Origin: Rotaria macrura
Lineage: Eukaryota > Rotifera > Eurotatoria > Philodinida > Philodinidae
Length of the DNA: 64,000 nucleotides
NCBI GenBank assembly: GCA_900239685.1
Contig: OENT01000687.1
Location: 19,443 to 83,442 of the forward strand
Direction of reading: 5' to 3'
The stretch's first letter is position 1. Each line of letters starts with the position of its first letter. Position numbers and translations under genes: made by a program. This document shows, piece by piece, positions 23,401-35,736 of the stretch. The notes beneath the pieces were generated by a model that was not told where the DNA came from, searched no databases, and saw only the letters and a list, made by a program, of their open reading frames with translations.

Positions 23401-26400
23401 CAGTCAACAAATAAGCCCTAACTTATATCAGAAGAAACACTTTTCACGTGCGTATCAATAGAAGTTAGATCGTGTTGTCAATTTTAGTTCTATGGATCAT
23501 GCAAAAGCAAGTTTTCTTTTACTAATTCATAAACAACAAGTAAATCTGTATTAGAGTGTAGTATTATTTTCTCTCCAAATAATGTATTCAATCGGAAAGT
23601 TTTCCTGTGTAGATCTGATAATAAACTACTGCATTAAAAAGAAAAAGAAATATCAACATTTTTTTGTCATAAAAATTTCTAAATCAAGACATTTCAAATT
23701 GACTAGAATGAAGTTTTGGTCCTGTGAGAAAAATGTTTGTAACGTGTTCAAAAAACCCGAACGGCAAACTAGATTGAAGTAGCTTCTCACCACTTCTGTT
23801 TATGATGTTTATTGAGCTACTTCACATTTCTAGAATATGTCTATTCTACATCCAACATAACACCTTCAAGAAAAAAGAATAATAGAGAGCGATGAATAAT
23901 TTATAGAGATGAGAGTTGATACAGTAATTGAAATATAAAAAAAGAGGTAAGATGACGCTAAGCAATAGATTATATCAATGTATGGCTAAATGTCACTGTA
24001 ACGGATTATTCTAATTTATGTTATATAGAAAATACTTTATTTACTCTGTCAAATTATCCTTGTGTCAATTGACATATAATAACATATCTTCTAAGAATAT
24101 TATTTCCATAATAGTGTCACCTTGAACAGAGAAATACTGATCGCTTCTTGATTGCTTCAGTTCTTGCATGATTTATAAATTCAACGATCATGTCTTCCTC
24201 ACTGGAAATGAAAGAGTAGAGTGACAAATTCAATTATAGATTAATTACCAGCAAGGAAATATGTCTATGTGTATTTGAAATGGATACTTATTTTTATTAG
24301 CTTACATAACAAGAGCCCAGTGACGATTCATGGCTCTTGGTGATATATTTGCTGTTTTTTCTACGGAACTTGAATAAAAAGCAAAAATAATATATTCAAA
24401 GTCTCTTTATTGAAAATAATACTAAATAGAAAATGTATGTCGAATAAATATTCTATTCAATTTATGAGTGAGAACCTTTGACTTTTTCGGCAATTCATTA
24501 AAAATCGATAAATGCAGAGTTTTTCTCTGTTCATGAGACAAAAATATCTAATCTAGATATTGAATTACTTTGTGTTTTGTATTGATCTTGTTAGTATTAC
24601 TTTTCGCCGTTCTATTTATTTTTTTCACGCAACGGTATTTCTTTATCAGATGAAAACATTTTGAAAAAACTTCAATCCGATTGATTTGTCAAATCTATTC
24701 TTTTAAAGAAATTGAATAATTGACAAGTAGTTTTCTCCCATTTCGATAAAGGACAGGTGCAGGAATCGTAGGTGTAACTCTTTCAAAACCCAGTAAGCTG
24801 GATGCTGTTTGAAACAAGCATCACTATAACTAAAGAGTCCGACACATTTCAAATTCATTCATAAGTTATTTGACATAGGCCAATTTAAACTATGTTTTTG
24901 TCGATTTCAATGCATATTCAAAGGATCCTTGCGATTTTTAAAGAATTCGTATCGATGTGAATCATGCGTGTTTATACTCATGACTGCGACTTTCCTTATC
25001 AAAAAGTCTTAGCACGTTGTTAAATTTATATTCTAAATTCAAAAGTAAACTTTAAAAGACAAGTGTATATGCATCTATTCGTACAAATGAACTTACAAAA
25101 ACAAGATAAAACGAGAATACATTAGAAAATGATAAACTAAGATGAACATTTGAGAAAAGAATATAGATGATGGGTAATAGAAGTTTGTAGGAAAGAAAAT
25201 AACCTCAATGCATCTGGACATCCTTAAAGAAAAAATGACAGATGTACGCATGACGTTAATAAGAATCAAAATATAGACCGAATGCATACGTATAGTGTTA
25301 CTGCAATACTAGCACAGGACAAGTAATAGAGAAAGTGCACTCGTCAGATTACTATAACAAAATTTATCAAATTTAAGAGTTCTTTATATACATATATTAG
25401 CAATTACTTGTTTTTAATAATTTTTCCAATGCATGGTGTTGTAAAAGTATTATTCAACTTTGTTCAATTAGAAGAAAAAGTTTTTATTGATATATTAAAA
25501 TTAACTTTAGTACATAATAAATAGTGTTACTGGAAAGGTTAGTGTTAAATTCATGTTCAAAAATTTCAATAGAAACTCGAGCTATTTATTCTGCTCATAC
25601 AAACTCTATTTAGCAACAACGTACTTGAGATTTATGTTGTTTAACTTAGCAAACAAATGTAATGCAATACTTAATTGTTTCATTAGATTCGAAGAATTAA
25701 AATCTTTCTTTTTAATTATTCACAACTACGTTAGCTAGATTGATCTTTGCAGCACCACATTCAGTAGAAGTTTGATAAAAGGAAGAAACACAAAACGTCA
25801 TAGCACAACGCAACCAAGAAAAGAAAAAAATAATCATCGATTCATAGTTATATTAACGGTTAGGGTGAATCAGCACAAAAAATAAGGCGTCGAACGACTC
25901 GAAACGAATAGAAGAGTAGAGAACAAGAGCATGTTTATTAAGATAACAAAAAAATGTTTTCACATTAACGTAATTCTAAACAATTAGGATTGATTTTTTA
26001 AAGCTTTTGAGACGGTAAGATCTACAGATCTAACTAGTCAAGTTTTTATTTGATGTCGGCTAGACTAATTACTTTAAATCAGTCCGTTTTTCATCATTAG
26101 ATAACCTATAAATGTATCACGAAAACTATTCAATCTAACATACTGCTACGAAAGACTTGCCTGTGTGATCTCTTACAATTGAAATGCTGCATTCATGTGT
26201 TTAAAATAGGATAGAATAATCAAAGATTTTTAAAAAATTGGCTCGTAAGGTTTATCACGGGAATTTTACGTAGTACAGAGGATGCATCTGATCGGATAGT
26301 GCAGGATGGAGAGGAGGAACTGCTACTCCACACTTTAAACGATTGCTTCTTTCGCAGACTCGTATGAGCTCTATAAAAAAAGTATGATTTCAACGTACTC

Positions 26401-29400
26401 CAATATTCCATGTGGTTTTATTTTATCATAGCTGTGTCCTCCATCGTTAGCGTCGATGATGCGAGTCAGAACAAAAATATTAAACTCAAACGTAGTCGCT
26501 TGGCGTCCGAATCAATTCATGGGTAATCTTAGTCAGGCTGAACTGATCTCAAAAGACAATTCAACTGGCCGCACTATTGGATGTTATTTGGCACTGTGAA
26601 CTATGTTTTTATTGTACAAGCTAAGTTGTAATCGATTTTATGCAGTAAATGGTACCATAAAAGTGTTTGGTAATGAAATAAAAGGATAGTGAAAGAATAC
26701 TCGTAATTGAATATCACAATTTTTCACAAAGACACAAGAAAAACAACAATAAGAACGAAAAATTTTTTTCTATTCGTCTTTTGCAATCATTGATGAATGA
26801 GGAGCGTGTGAAAATAAATTATTATGTCGAACATAGAAAATAGTATGTTAGCTCATGATATTAGTATTGATGTGCAAGCATTGCTTTTAAATAGTCCAGC
26901 ATGAGTTTTCTAGATTTCTTCCGATTTTACTGCGTTGCCATACTCATCAAAAACTTATGATTCTCTGCCACGTCGATATTGATCATAGAAATTAAGAAGA
27001 TTATTTTACAAACAGCAAGCGAAAATTTTAATATAAAATCGATAGATTTTTAAATTCTTCCCCGCTATCTTACAGTTGCTAACAATACTTATCCTGAGAA
27101 CGTTAATTAAGAATGTTTTCATTTAGTATTAATCCACGTAATTAAAAGTGCAATAACAAGAAAATTCAATCGTTGATACGTCAAATTATTGCAAAGACAA
27201 ATCGGAATAAAACTCATTTTAGACAATTTAATCGTCAAGCTAATTAAACGATAAATTGAAATCTTTCGTTAGAATTATACTCATGTGGATTGATAGAGTT
27301 CTCTTGTTAATAAATTCTGACATGTTTTGTTATTATCAGATGATTGATTAAAGCGTAGTTATCCTGTTTGAAGAAAGAGAAAAGACCTTGTTCTAATAAA
27401 TCCTAAACATTCTTTAAGATAAGTTCCTGTTTTATGCCTCGTCACAGAGATATTTGTATGAACGAAGTGATTGAATGCATAAAAAATCAAGAATTTCGGA
27501 GGATTCTCTTCATGTTTTCGTATTCATCCTTCATTCGAATACGATCTACTGATAATCTCGGTCGTTTCTCTATAAATTATTTTATTTTCATCACACAAAT
27601 TTATTGAACAATAAAATTTTGTCATCGATTTGCTGAAAAAGATCACGCAGAACAAGACGAATATTTTCTAGAATTTCATTCTTTTTTCAAGATTCAATCC
27701 ATGGATGTCAATGATAATATTAAATTACTTTGGTTCAGACCAAAGGCTCTGATGTCAATATCAAATAACTATTTTAGCTCATCGAATAGAATGATAATGG
27801 TGAATCAGCGTTTCAAGATCATGGATCCCTACCGATTTCACATTTACACTCACTATTTCCTTCGAATACATGTGTGAGCTTAATAGAAAAGACGATTTCA
27901 ATTCATTTTGATACGACAAAGAAGGATACCGAGAAAATTCGATCTATTTACTTTTTATAAGTGTGTGAAGAATGTTTCGACATTCTGAAAAGATTATACC
28001 TGGCATAGAAGTGTAACAGTGATGGTTCCATACTGGTATACCGTCAACGTTTTCAGTTCGGTAACTGGACTTCGATACAAGGAGAGTTTTTTTTTACAGA
28101 AAATATTGAAATTCCATAAACGTTGGCGAAAGCAAATCGGGATATGAGAATCCAAATGAGAAATAAAATGCTGAAAAATTTTAATTAGAACTGTTTCTCC
28201 ATAAAGAATGGGGAGTATAATTTTCTGAGAAACGTATTGAATATTCGGATTTTTCGACTGCCATTTACTTTCGTCTAACGTTATGGAATTTCAGTATTTT
28301 CTCAAGAAAAACTTTTCACCGATCGAAACCCGATCATGATGTCTATGATTACTGTCACTGTTGAATCCTTGATCAGTAACACCAAAAAGGACTGCGAACC
28401 ATGACTCAGAAGAACTAGGAAATTCATTACGTCTTATACAACAAAAGGGTCTCATTCTTTCAGAAATCGATAGCAAAGCTTCAATATCTTCAATGCATAC
28501 AATAAAAATACAAATCAGTAAATGAATATTTCGTGATAAGTACGAAATCATTTGACATTATGGACTGCTTCAGCTTCTTCTGATTCGAGAAAAACATGGT
28601 ACTTGATTTGAAATAGAATCGGAAGACTTGTGACACTTAAATATTGTATGATTCCATATTCACAATCCATAGATTCATAGAATTCTTTAGTTCATTGGCG
28701 GTTAACCTATTTTCTCTTTTCAAAAAACTTCAGAGGGAATAGATGCACACTTTATATGCTTCTATACCTGTATGTAGCCACTATTTTAGAAGAGATGAGA
28801 AGGGTGGAAAGAAGGATGAAGCGAAGAAACTTGGGACGTTTAAGAATTATTTACTTCTATATGTGTGCGGTGGAAGTGAGTAAGAATAGATTTCTGAACT
28901 TAAACCCCAACAGCATAGTGCATTGATCTACCTTCGTACTAAGTCATTAATTGGTTTATTGATATCCCCGATATTGAAGTAAGTCATAAGTCGCTGATCT
29001 TCGTTTTCTCTCTTCTCGATATTCTCTTTCTATTGATGTGTTCATCTCTCTCGCTCTCTCAAAAAGTGTATGTTGTTTTTTACGTACACACATTCTGAAG
29101 ATGTTAAGTAGTAAAATAAACGTCATCGCCGATTACGGTGGTTTTATCGACTTCACCCAATTTGTCGTTATAATTGGTGTAGCTTTCTCATGTACAGTAT
29201 TATAACGATTGCTGCGCTTAACTCGTGTAAATAACTTTTGCTTCTCAATTGCTTTTCTAGAAAAGATCAGCGCGGCATCTTGATCGAAAACCGTAGTATT
29301 TTATATAGTAAAAAATGATAACTCCGTACAAATAATGTTTGCTCAATGTAGTGGATGAGACAATGCTAAACGTTCAAGTGCTGCGTCACGTCGTATAATT

Positions 29401-29975
29401 CATAAGATGAAGTGAAGCAGTACGATTGCATGTGAATGCGTGCTATGAGTATGCAGTTTTAAATACGTTGTCGAGTAAAGCAATGCGGGCTACTTGAAAA
29501 GATGTTAACTCAAGTCTTGCATAGCTTCATAGTAACATGGATGCAGTCAAAAACCATGGAAATCTAATTGTGATTCAGCCTACATCATGTAAAATCAAAT
29601 ATTGTCCGATATCATAATTTTGATCCTAGTGACAATTTTGCAAAAAAGTTTATTGAATGATTTTTAATATGCATTTGAAAACAGGAAGTAAACATGTATT
29701 CTTTTCAGTTGTAGGTAACTTAGGTTGTGGAAACTAATCCTCTAGAATTAGAATGACATTCAATGATTATGTATTTACCAGAAAATCGGAAAAATATATA
29801 AAAGAGAACTTGTCTTTTAAAGGAGAAAAGTAGACAATTTTATGAAGATGAATAATAGAAATGAGGTTCCACATAAGTCGTTTCGAATTTGTCGAATTCT
29901 GGTATACCATGTACTAATGATCGGAAACCCTTTAAAAAACTAAAATATATTTTAATTATCATTTGTTATCTGGGA
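20437..29975. other. Long AT-rich intergenic region, no gene seen
   Basis: About 9.5 kb read on both strands. Open frames are short and of biased AT-rich composition, and none shows a domain or a plausible chain of spliced exons. Small simple-sequence tracts only. A gene made of many tiny exons, or non-coding RNAs, could be missed by eye. Confidence 0.5.
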
Positions 29976-31454
29976 TTAAACCTGTTCAGCGACCCATTGT
30001 TTTTTATTCGGTTCTCGTAATGCTATACGTTCGAGTTTCATCGGTTCTACATAAGGATCGTCTCCGATTAGCATACGTGGATATGTTCTATCACGATAAA
30101 GACCTGCTTTAAAACTAAAAAATCAAAGTATATCAGTATGTGTTTCCATTCATGCTAGAAAATATACGTGTCATCATGAATTCGATCAACCCATTCTTGA
30201 AGTTTTAATTCTTCACGCATTTTTTCCGTTGCAAAATAGTCTGTTTCACATCGTAATGATGGTTTTAATGGACGATAACGTTGATAACGAACGTCTTCGG
30301 GCGCACGAAAAGGTCCCTAATCAATTTTCGGTATGTTGAAATTCATCGAAACTGGCAAAAAGTAACTTACTTGTGGCTTCGATTTGAGGGGAGGTAAAAA
30401 TTTTGTTACTGCAGCAATTTCTTGATCTTTCTTATTTTTGATTGGTTTTAATGTTGTTGGACTTGTTGCTGTTGGAAACTCAAATTTTGTAGTTCTCAAT
30501 ATGATTTCCATTTCCTTTGGAGCTCTACAATGAATAATGTTTTCTACAATCATAAAAAATAAATAAACGCAGTTTACTCTAAATATTTCGAATTATATAT
30601 TCCAGGCACAACTTTGGTACTAACTAAGTAATGCGTTCTTTTAGCTTCTTCTTCTAATTTCGCTATATTGGCTTGTCGCTGTTGTTCCAGTTGTTTTTGC
30701 TCTAAGTAATCTCGATATTCACGCAATTGTGTTCTAAATATTAAAAAAAAAGGAATTCAACTTAAATATCTAACTGAAAAATAAGACTGCTCTACCTAAT
30801 TTGTTCATTCTTTTGTTCAAGCCCAGCAAGATATCGCTTTCGACTGTAATAATCAAGTACATATTTACGCACATAGAATCCACGCCATATTTTTTGGATC
30901 TAAATATGAAGAAAAAAATTTTCTTTCTTTACTTTTCCTAACAAATAAAAAACATTCGTACTTTTACGGCATTATCATCGTAATATTTTAATCGAAGTTG
31001 AAGAACATATTCCTATTCCGAATAAAGACAATCTAAAGATATTTGTGAAATACAATAATCCTTATACTTTGAGTTTTCGTCGAAATATCGTTTTTGCTTT
31101 GTATATTCGCCACCATGTCTGAATAAGAGTAGCTGATCGATTTAAGGATCTTAACACATGTACATATGCATATATATATATATATACTTACAATTTTAAA
31201 AGAAAATCATAAATTCTATTAACTAACCTTATATGAGATCGAACGCAATGACCTCTCCATGCTGATTGAATTGCTACGGCGGATCTATTTTCATGTTCTC
31301 GAACATATTCAGCTTCTCTAAAAAAATACAGTCACAGAAGAAAACTATTCTAACGACATTTGAATACAAAATCTAATGACACGTACTTTGCCAGATATTC
31401 AAGCTCAACCAGTATTCGATCAGCATTACGACGCAGTTCCAGAAAAGCTGCCAT
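29976..31454 (-). CDS. SPATA17: SPATA17-like IQ-motif protein
   Basis: I recognise the gene from a chain of exons read on the minus strand from ATG at 31454 to TAA at 29976, joined across short GT-AG introns in consistent phase. Three IQ motifs follow each other near the N-terminus: AVAIQSAWRGHCVRSHI, ATLIQTWWRIYKAKTIF and AVKIQKIWRGFYVRKYV. Family-diagnostic stretches are HIRSLNR, THYLVSTKVVPGIYNSKY, GPFRAPEDVRYQRYRPLKPS and EELKLQEWVDRIHDD. IQ motifs bind calmodulin, and in vertebrates SPATA17 is linked to sperm and motile cilia. The order and spacing match the vertebrate protein, with a shorter C-terminal end (last residues KKQWVAEQV). A middle linker rich in T, P and K (encoded at 30363-30526) is poorly conserved. 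The start is chosen as the first Met before the first IQ exon; an upstream exon is not excluded. Exact exon edges may be off by a few bases. Confidence 0.88.
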
Positions 31455-34400
31455 CGAACTGTTTGAAGACTTCGCTATGTCTCAAATCACTATAAATTGA
31501 ACTATTTTTCAATTCAATTATCTTATAAGAGAAGTTTTAGGAAATTTTATAAGCTTGTTTTTTTAAGATCGAATATATAAGAGAAGCCTTTTTAAAATTG
31601 GTTGTCAAGATGTTAACGTAGAAAATGAACTAGAATGCAATCTTTTTTCTATGTGAGATGTCGCTTTAGTTTCAACTGCATTATACGTATTTCTATTTTT
31701 TTCCTCCTAATTCAAGAGTATTTTAAATTGATTTTTCTGCAGTTTATTGCAAAATTAGTTGCAACTCATCCAAAAGGCGTTTTTTAATTGGTCAAATATT
31801 CTGATTCAATCATCTTTCATACAAAGATATTCTTTCATGCATGTAATTTGTGTTGTATCCATGTAATAGAATGAAAGATTCTTGTCGTCTCTAATTCTAC
31901 ATATTGATATGTTAGTCCTCGATGTAGATATATCTTCATCTTCAGTTAGAATATATCGTATTTTGGTTGATTTATGATTTCGCTTTATTTAATGATTAAA
32001 ATTTAATTCTCTAAGACGTCCAAGATTTCGTGATTATCAGTCAAAAAATGTGAAATATTACATTCAATAGTCATTCGCCTTATCGTCGAAAAACGAAGAT
32101 AGTTAAGAATAAACAAATTTCGCATGCCGAATCCTAAGTAATGTTTTGTACTGAAACAAATGAAAAAGGTAAAATTTTTTCTACTAATGAACTATATCTT
32201 ACTACTCTACCTATTGGTGACTGTTACAATATCATCGGTTTTCAGTAAACTATCAATCTCTTTAAAAGCAGGAGTGACTAAGAATCTCGTTTAGCTACTG
32301 TTTATTAAAGTAATATCCGTATGATTAATCTCAATCGGATATATCGCCAAGCGAAATGTCATCGAATCAATCTTCCGAATGTGTTCAGTTCACCTTTTGA
32401 GCTCTGTGCTTGATTCTCATAAACGTTTGTTTAGCTATAGAGACCATGAAACCTACGACCATTCAGAAATAACCGATGAGCATTGATCCACTTTTTTCAT
32501 GCAATATTTTTGAATGATGATTCACCTTAGCGTCGTAATACAAAGATCCGCACATACATGTCATCTCATGAATTGACTTTCTTGAAGGTCAAATTCTTTT
32601 CTTGATGCTATTCTTGCGCTATTTATAGATTATATTCGTCGAAGAATATTCGGTTGGTTGTTTTTTAATAAGTTAAAAAGGTTTCGGCTCAGTGAAATCT
32701 AGTTTTCATATGAGCCAAATGAATCCTAGACGATTAATATGAATGAAAACAAACGCTAGTCAATGTTTCACTAGGATAGTTATGAATAGTGTGTATAATG
32801 TTTTATTGTTCAAATAGAAAAACATTTCAAATATTAAATAGTAGTCTTAAGCATTTGTATCCTCTGAAAAAGATCCAAAGTGAAAGAAGTATTATTCAAC
32901 CTAATGGGATATTGTTTAAATCAATGTGTAGATCGTCCTTTTGATATACTTATACTATAATTATGCCGATACTTCCGCGTTGAGTACCAATTCTTAGAAA
33001 TTAGATTGCTCTTTTACGTGTGAAACAGATGAATCCTTAGAATAGTTAGAAATTTAATAAATTTACTTTTCAACATCTATAAAGAAAATAAGTCAGAGCA
33101 CTGTTGACCTAGTTTTTAAGAGGAAAGAATTCATTTTTCATTATTTCGACAGATTTATGTTTTTGAAAAAAGAGAAATGAAATCAAACTTTTACTTATGT
33201 CAAACGAAGTAAGTGCAATACTTACAAAACAATTTTCTACATGATGGATGTTTTTTTCGATAGAAAGAACATGTCGAGTGTCCGTATTCGACTAGTAATA
33301 ATATAGATTTCGCATGATGACGAAGATGATGATGTAAAATACTTAAATACAGTATTGGCTAAGCAACAGAGTTCTTTTCTAATCTAGTTTCGAGTTTTTA
33401 ATTGACAAGCTGTTGAGAATATTTCGAAACAATCTTCCATTCATGATCATCATTCATGATAAGCAAAGAGCCACGTAAAAATCTGTTACTTCGTATTATC
33501 TCTTTTGTCTTGTTTAGTATAAAAATGAATGAGAGGGTAACAGTTTGTCTTTACATTAAAATCCTAAGAAAATGAAGAAGAAGAAGAAAAATGCAAAGAA
33601 AATTACAAATGCATGTACGCTATTTCTATTATTTACCTGCCATTAGAATCAATCATTTACGAAACATCAATGGGAAATATTCGCCAAAAGTTTTGAAATA
33701 AAGTTTAAAAAAAATAATCAGAAAAGTCGTGCTCTTCTTTATCAACTAAGTTTACAATGATGAAACTGACTGTATTCAATGCATTAACATATATTTGAAA
33801 TTACTAAACTTGAATGAGCTAGTTACTTTGTTTATGCAAAAATCATAATCTGTGCTTTCTACAGAATTGTTTGTACAGAACTCTAAATGAAGAATTATTT
33901 TGTGAAGTATTATTTGAGTTGAATGCAGAACTACTAGTAATTCTTCATTTCCGCTGAAGATTAGTGGTACATCAAGACTCCTGTTCATTAATCCGTGACA
34001 GACTTTGCTGAAATAGTAGTTTTCTGTTTGATTCTCTTAATCATTATGATCTATGACTATCATCGAATAGTAATATATATATATCATATTATGGTATATG
34101 CGAAGAAAATCCAAGCATAGGAATGGAAGAATATATTCCTATACGAAATGCCATATGTGCTAAAATAATATTTTGATTCCGAATCGGAAAAGACTAATTT
34201 CTGATCAATATTTACGAATAAGATTAGGTTTCATTTGGAAATCGATTCATCGTAAAATCTCTAATAAGATAATGTGTTCCGTGAAAGTTTCAAAGAAGAT
34301 ACGAGTTCACATAGATACTCGTTCTGTCAAAGTTTCTCAAGTAATGTTTCTGAGAGAAACATCTGCAACGCATTACTGATCTCATGAGTAGCTACAAAAA

Positions 34401-34775
34401 TAGCAGTAAAATTGAATCCATGCGGTTGTCTCAAGTAGTGGTTCATTGATTTAGTTAAGCGATTCGACGGGATTTTCATAAGTATGCGAAATCTAAAAGT
34501 AAAGAATTGTTCTAAATTAATAAGTTTTGAAATTTAAAGATAATTGTGAAATAGAAATCTGTATTGATGATAATAGCCGATATTCTTGCTGCTTGTTGAC
34601 TCGACTAATTACTTCAATTAAATAGAGGTAAATCATTGAAAGATATTGATAATTTCCTACAGGCTGGTGAACCTGTTAATTATCCTTTTTGTTTGCTTCT
34701 ATTTATCATAACATACTAAAGTGTGAGAATATTTGCTTTTAGATTTAATAAGAACATCAACAAAGAAGAGCAAGA
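31455..34775. other. Intergenic between divergent genes
   Basis: Separates the SPATA17-like gene (-) and the carbonic anhydrase (+), which are transcribed away from each other, so both promoters should lie here. AT-rich, no recognisable domain in any frame. Just before the carbonic anhydrase ATG a splice acceptor-like site (TTTGCTTTTAG, ending about 34741) suggests a 5' UTR intron or a spliced-leader acceptor. Confidence 0.45.
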
Positions 34776-35736
34776 ATGGCCTCTGCGTTTGCAACACGCA
34801 AAGGAATGAGTCGAATTCTTGATGGTATAATGAAATACCGTCAAACATTACGACCGTCACTTTTAGAAGAATTTAAAAAAGTTGGAACAGGACCGTCTGT
34901 AAGATATTATCTGCTTTTGTTTTTCGTGTCAATTAGAAAAATTGAAATACCTAGCCTGAAGGTCTTCTATTAACTTGTGTTGATAGTCGTGTCGTTGCAT
35001 CTCGTATAACTCAAGCTGTACCAGGTCAATTATTTATAGTTCGAAATCCTGGTATTAAATTTTGTATTCTAATTCATTTATTTTATTATGTTCTATCTTT
35101 TTTCATTTATTTTAAAGGTAATTTAGTTCCTCATCACAACTGTTTTCGAAACAACGTTACAGTTGGAGGGGAATGTGGCGCTCTTGAATTAGCTTGTTCA
35201 ATAAACAAAGTTCAAGTTATTTGTGTTATTGGTCATTCTGATTGTAAAGCGATGAATTTGCTTTATTCAATACGTGATGATTTGAAATCGCCATCGAAAG
35301 GTCCACTCGAGGATTGGCTAAGAGTTCATGGACGAGGCACAGTTGAACAATTTCGAAAACTTGAAATGTCAACTGGTTTTGATCGCAAACTTGTATTTGG
35401 GGGTGCACAACATTATGAGGATGATTTTGAAGCATATATTGATCCTTATAACCAATTTGAACCTTCGGATAAATTTTCTCAAGTAAATTTGAATAGTTTT
35501 GGAGAAAAAGCACTTGACGATATGTTTTGTTTTTTCAGATAAATACATTAGAACAATTAAGAAATTTTCTTTCATATCCGTTTCTAAAGGAACGGCTCAA
35601 TCGTAATGAATTAGAAGTACACGCACTTTGGACCGACATATCCAAAGGAGAAGTATATATGTTCTCTTTTGCCGAGAAAACTTTCGTTAAGATAGATGAA
35701 GTGACATATAAAACACTTACACTTGAATGCATTTAG
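34776..35736 (+). CDS. Beta-class carbonic anhydrase
   Basis: Four exons (34776-34898, 34955-35051, 35118-35482, 35539-35736) join in phase to encode 260 residues, the usual size for animal beta carbonic anhydrases. The enzyme converts CO2 and water to bicarbonate at a zinc site. The zinc ligands are visible: Cys49 in CVDSR with the Asp51-Arg53 dyad, His113 and Cys116 in GHSDCKAMNLLY. Other family blocks are PGQLFIVRNPGNLVP, GGECGALELAC, TLEQLRNFLSYPFLKERL and HALWTDISKGEVYMFS. The basic N-terminus (residues 1-40, no acidic cluster before residue 16) could target mitochondria, as shown for some insect homologues; here that is inference. All catalytic residues are present, so it should be active. 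AATAAA at about 35975 may be the poly(A) signal. Vertebrates lack this class; many invertebrates have it. Confidence 0.93.

Noticed and set aside
28291-28551. 86-codon minus-strand frame with a hydrophobic N-terminus (LLICIFIVCIEDIEA), possible secreted peptide
   Set aside because: No recognisable mature peptide, no cleavage-site pattern, no adjacent exons; likely chance in AT-rich DNA.
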